DNA from: Kribbella solani
GTDB lineage: Bacteria > Actinomycetota > Actinomycetes > Propionibacteriales > Kribbellaceae
Direction of reading: 5' to 3'
DNA: 64,000 nt
NCBI RefSeq assembly: GCF_014205295.1
Contig: NZ_JACHNF010000001.1
Coordinates: 7,440,001-7,504,000, forward strand
Shown: positions 61,117 through 64,000 of the stretch, in pieces
Numbering within the stretch: position 1 is the first letter of the stretch
How the letters are laid out: each line of letters opens with the position of its first letter
Notes under the pieces: generated by a model
What the model was told of the DNA's origin: nothing
Databases searched by the model: none
Seen by the model: only the letters and a program-made list of their open reading frames with translations
Program-made: the position numbers and the translations under genes

Positions 61117-61640
61117 GAGGGCCCTCTCCTTGCTCTGAATTCCAGCCCGGGGGTGTGGCCCCGGGCAGTCGTTGGATGCTAACGGCAGAGGTTCCTGCCG
61201 TAGGCCGTTCGGCCCAGTCGGGATTCACCCTACGACAGCCTGACGCCGGCTCAAGCCCACCTCCCGGTCCAGGACCCGCCGGAATCCCGCGAGGAAAGCC
61301 CTTACCGAAACTTTCGCCCGGACGGAACAGGCTCCCGGTGAGCCGCCTCCGGAACAGCTCGGCTTCCCCTCCGAGCGGCCCCGGAAGCGGTCCGGGAGCC
61401 TGTTGACACCGACGCTATGAGGCCCGGGCCGAACCGGCAAGCCCAGGTTGTCCACCCCTGTGGATAACTCTGTGCGCAACCTGTGGGACGCGCCGCCGGG
61501 GGTTGTGGACCAGCGGGGGAACACGGTGTGAACAACGGCCGGCGGCAGGTTCAAAATCAGGCGCCTGACCTGCGAAAACATCGATGCACAGGATGTGGAC
61601 CGAAGAAAGTTGTCCGATTCGGAGGGTACATTTTTGAGCC

Positions 61641-62177
61641 ATGGCCGACTCTCCACCGCGCCCGATCCCGCCGTACGTGGACATCCGTCGCAGCAAGCGC
61701 CGCAAGCGCACGGTCAGCGCGTACCGCGACGGTGAGCGGGTGGTCGTGCTGATGCCCGACCGGCTGTCCGCCGCCGAGGAAGCGCGCTGGGTGGAGACCA
61801 TGCTGGCGCGGCTGGAGAAGCAGCGCGGCCGATCCCGCGTGTCGGACGAAAAATTGTTGGCCAGAGCACACGAACTCGCGTGTCGCCACCTCCCAGAAGT
61901 GCCCGAACCTGCGTCGGTGAGGTGGGTTTCGAACCAAAACAGACGCTGGGGATCGTGTACTCCGGCGGATCGCTCGATCCGGTTGTCGACCCGGTTGCAG
62001 TCGATGCCGGCCTGGGTCGTGGACTACGTACTGGTGCACGAGCTGGCGCACCTGATCGAGCCGACCCACAACGCCAGCTTCTGGGCCCTGGTCCACCGCT
62101 ACCCCAAGGCCGAGCGCGCCGAGGGCTACCTGGAAGGCGTCTCCGCCGCCTCCTCCCTGAACCTCGAAGACTTCTGA
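61641..62177 (+). CDS. YgjP/SprT-like (DUF45) zinc metallopeptidase
   Basis: A 178-residue M48-type peptidase domain. The zinc site is VLVHELAHLIEPTHNASFWAL, with HExxH and the third ligand His in THNASFW. The preceding WVSNQNRRWGSCTPADRSIR is the family WGSC strand. No signal peptide or membrane helix. ATG 61641 has no close ribosome binding site (GGAGGG is 14 bases up). In mycobacteria a similar gene lies in the same neighbourhood. Substrate unknown. Confidence 0.9.
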   Translation: MADSPPRPIPPYVDIRRSKRRKRTVSAYRDGERVVVLMPDRLSAAEEARWVETMLARLEKQRGRSRVSDEKLLARAHELACRHLPEVPEPASVRWVSNQNRRWGSCTPADRSIRLSTRLQSMPAWVVDYVLVHELAHLIEPTHNASFWALVHRYPKAERAEGYLEGVSAASSLNLEDF

Positions 62178-62375
62178 CCCGCCCGGCTCCACCCCGGCAA
62201 CTCCGGTCCCGTACGGCGTACGGAAAAGGGTGGGGTGGGGATTTCCCCAGGGTGCGGCCGGGGGCTTCCTGCATGGCCGGGGACGGGGTCCGGCGGCGAG
62301 GCTTTTGGCCGTAGCCAGCGCCACGCCAGGTGCGCTGGGTGGGGCGCCGGTCCGGCGCGGAGGGGCAGGAACGTT

Positions 62376-64000
62376 ATGGCCAGGGGACAGATCACGGTCC
62401 GGGCGGCGCGCTGGAGCGCCACCCATCCGTGGCGGGCGATCGCGATGTGGGTGGTCGTGGTGATCGCCTGCTTCGCGCTCGGTTCGGTGACCGGGACGAA
62501 GCAGTCGAAGAACGAGGGGGACATCGGCGAGGTCACCCGGGCGGACACCATCGTCAAGTCCGGCAACTTCGACGACCCGGACGTGGAGAGCGTGCTGATC
62601 ACGGCACCGTCCGGGCAGCTCGACCAGACGCAGGCGACCAAGGCGGCCGGCGTGGTCGTGCAGCGGATGCGCGCCCTCGGTGGGGTCGCGGAGGTCGCGC
62701 CGCCGATGCCGTCGCCGAAGCACGACGCGGTGATCGTCAGGGTGACCCTGAAGGACGCCGCCGAGGGTACGAAGGCGGATGCCCGGGTGCAGCCGCTGCT
62801 CGACACCACCGCGCAGGTCCAGCAGCAGTACCCGAATCTCCGGATCGAGGAGGTCGGTGGCGTCTCGATCGACAAGGCGCTGACCGAGACACTGGGCAAG
62901 GACTTCAAGCGCGCCGAGATGTTCAGCCTGCCGGTGACGCTGGCTATTCTGCTGATCGCGTTCGGTGCGCTGATCGCCGCGTCGGTGCCGCTGCTGCTCG
63001 CGCTGTCCGCGGTCGCCGCCGCGATCGGTCTCGCCGCCGCGGCGTCCCAGCTGGTGCCCGCGGTCGACGCGGTCAACAGCGTGATCCTGCTGATCGGGAT
63101 GGCGGTCGGCGTCGACTACTCGCTGTTCTACCTCCGTCGTGAACGTGAGGAACGCGCCAAGGGTCGCGGCCACGTCGACGCGGTCGAGATCGCCGCGGCG
63201 ACCTCCGGTCACGCCGTGGTCGTCTCCGGTACGGCGGTGATCATCTCGATGGCCGGGCTCTTCCTGGCCCGGGACGCGGTCTTCTCGTCCTTCGCGGTCG
63301 GCTCGATCCTCGTGGTCGCGGTGGCGGTCGTCGGTTCGCTGACGGTGCTCCCCGCCGTGCTCGCCAAGCTCGGGCGCTGGGTCGACAAGCCGCGGATTCC
63401 GCTGGTGTGGCGCCTGACCGCAAGCAAGGGCAAGCCCCGGTTCTGGCCGGCCGTGCTGAAGCCGGCCCTGAAGCACCCGGTCGCCACGCTGCTCGTCGCG
63501 GTCACCGCGCTGCTCGCGATCGCTTCGCCCGCGCTTGGCATGACGCTGAAGTTCCCCGGAACCGAGGATCTGCCGCGGACCACGTCGGTGATGAAGGCGT
63601 ACGACCGGTTGACGGCGGCCTTCCCAAGTACAGGCACGAGCCACCAGGTTGCCGTACGAGCTCCGGCGAACCAGCAGCCCGCGGTGAAGGCGGCGCTGGC
63701 CGAGCTGATGCAGCGCACCAAGGGCGACAAGCTGTTCGCGGCGGATGGTCTGGAGGAGCCACGGTTCTCCAAGGACGACACCGTTGCGACGATGGAGGTC
63801 GCGACTCCGTACGAGGGTGGCAGTCAGCAGGCCCGCGACTCGTTGGTCAAGCTGCGCAAGGATCTGATGCCGGAAACGGTCGGCAAGGTGCCCGGCGTCG
63901 AGTACGCGGTCGGTGGGTTCGTGGCCGCGGACGTGGACTACGCGGCGCATACGAAGTCGAAGTTGCCACTGGTGATCGGGTTCGTACTGCTGCTGACGAT
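62376..64000 (+). CDS. MMPL/RND family transporter (partial, runs off the window)
   Basis: At least 541 residues are present; the gene continues beyond 64000. The first helix is RAIAMWVVVVIACFALGSVT, followed by a periplasmic domain and a bundle containing FSLPVTLAILLIAFGALIAA, VNSVILLIGMAVGVDYSLFY and RRERE. The GMAVGVDYSLF segment holds the proton-relay Asp typical of MMPL proteins. A second periplasmic domain begins near 63540. Likely exports lipids or siderophore-like compounds. Start ATG 62376. Confidence 0.92.
   Translation, partial: MARGQITVRAARWSATHPWRAIAMWVVVVIACFALGSVTGTKQSKNEGDIGEVTRADTIVKSGNFDDPDVESVLITAPSGQLDQTQATKAAGVVVQRMRALGGVAEVAPPMPSPKHDAVIVRVTLKDAAEGTKADARVQPLLDTTAQVQQQYPNLRIEEVGGVSIDKALTETLGKDFKRAEMFSLPVTLAILLIAFGALIAASVPLLLALSAVAAAIGLAAAASQLVPAVDAVNSVILLIGMAVGVDYSLFYLRREREERAKGRGHVDAVEIAAATSGHAVVVSGTAVIISMAGLFLARDAVFSSFAVGSILVVAVAVVGSLTVLPAVLAKLGRWVDKPRIPLVWRLTASKGKPRFWPAVLKPALKHPVATLLVAVTALLAIASPALGMTLKFPGTEDLPRTTSVMKAYDRLTAAFPSTGTSHQVAVRAPANQQPAVKAALAELMQRTKGDKLFAADGLEEPRFSKDDTVATMEVATPYEGGSQQARDSLVKLRKDLMPETVGKVPGVEYAVGGFVAADVDYAAHTKSKLPLVIGFVLLLT

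Noticed and set aside
61441..61620. Possible chromosomal replication origin
   Set aside because: Only one perfect DnaA box, no AT-rich unwinding region and no dnaA/dnaN/gyrB genes nearby.
61557..63950. A 797-codon open frame on the minus strand opposite the metallopeptidase and MMPL genes
   Set aside because: It is Arg/His/Asp-rich shadow coding caused by high GC; the plus strand encodes recognisable proteins over the same bases.

Overview
The window is about 70% GC, densely coded, rich in GTG starts, and carries actinobacterial marker genes (whiB7, mycoredoxin, AdnAB, UvrD2, DUF3107, DUF4349, F420-dependent and mycothiol-type enzymes, GPP34). It looks like chromosome of a soil actinomycete. 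The overall style (frequent GTAC, secreted plant-polymer hydrolases) fits Propionibacteriales such as Kribbella, but the genus is an inference. I see no rRNA, tRNA, CRISPR array, phage or insertion sequence.

Layout. 0-5.4 kb: an alpha/beta hydrolase without the usual nucleophile, a three-gene ABC-2 exporter operon, and a pair of decayed minus-strand genes. 5.8-8.3 kb: an ECF sigma factor with a pentapeptide-repeat linker, a palindromic repeat, and a one-span membrane protein that may be its anti-sigma partner. 8.7-14.5 kb: a secreted glycan-degradation operon (GH43 plus ricin lectin, a TIM-barrel-like protein, a frame-disrupted DUF2961/FG-GAP protein). 14.5-33.4 kb: a housekeeping block with ParA, DUF4349 lipoprotein, DEAD-box RNA helicase with a histone-like tail, ferritin-like protein, DUF3107, TetR, LigD-type polymerase, MoeZ, TetR/mycothiol-dependent enzyme pair, F420 oxidoreductase and an alkyltransferase-like protein. 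33.5-40 kb: adnA-adnB. 40-42.5 kb: a two-gene NIS siderophore unit behind an iron box. 42.6-48.3 kb: GPP34, and a TetR-controlled acyl-CoA ligase/reductase/SDR operon with twin operators. 47.8-54.9 kb: lipoprotein, DeoD, NudC, a secreted beta-propeller protein, mycoredoxin and UvrD2. 55-57 kb: whiB7 with a complete uORF/antiterminator/terminator leader, then small genes. 57-64 kb: DUF899, MFS exporter, AarF-type kinase, DUF5679 zinc ribbon, a YgjP-like metallopeptidase and a truncated MMPL transporter.

How the parts relate. From memory, the run ParA - DUF4349 - RhlE - ferritin-like - DUF3107/TetR - MoeZ - MGMT-like - AdnAB - NudC - mycoredoxin - UvrD2 - WhiB7 - AarF follows the order of the Mycobacterium tuberculosis Rv3213c-Rv3197 region. 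The accessory islands (glycan hydrolases, siderophore unit, acyl-CoA operon, sigma factor) would then be insertions into a conserved DNA-repair, redox and antibiotic-stress backbone.

Most notable are the whiB7 attenuator, where nine bases at the end of the uORF perfectly complement the terminator arm and loop; the sigma factor with eleven in-register pentapeptides between its two domains; two genes whose best start is CTG; an in-frame amber codon in a signal peptide; and several genes with clean single-base frame disruptions, which could be real decay or assembly error.
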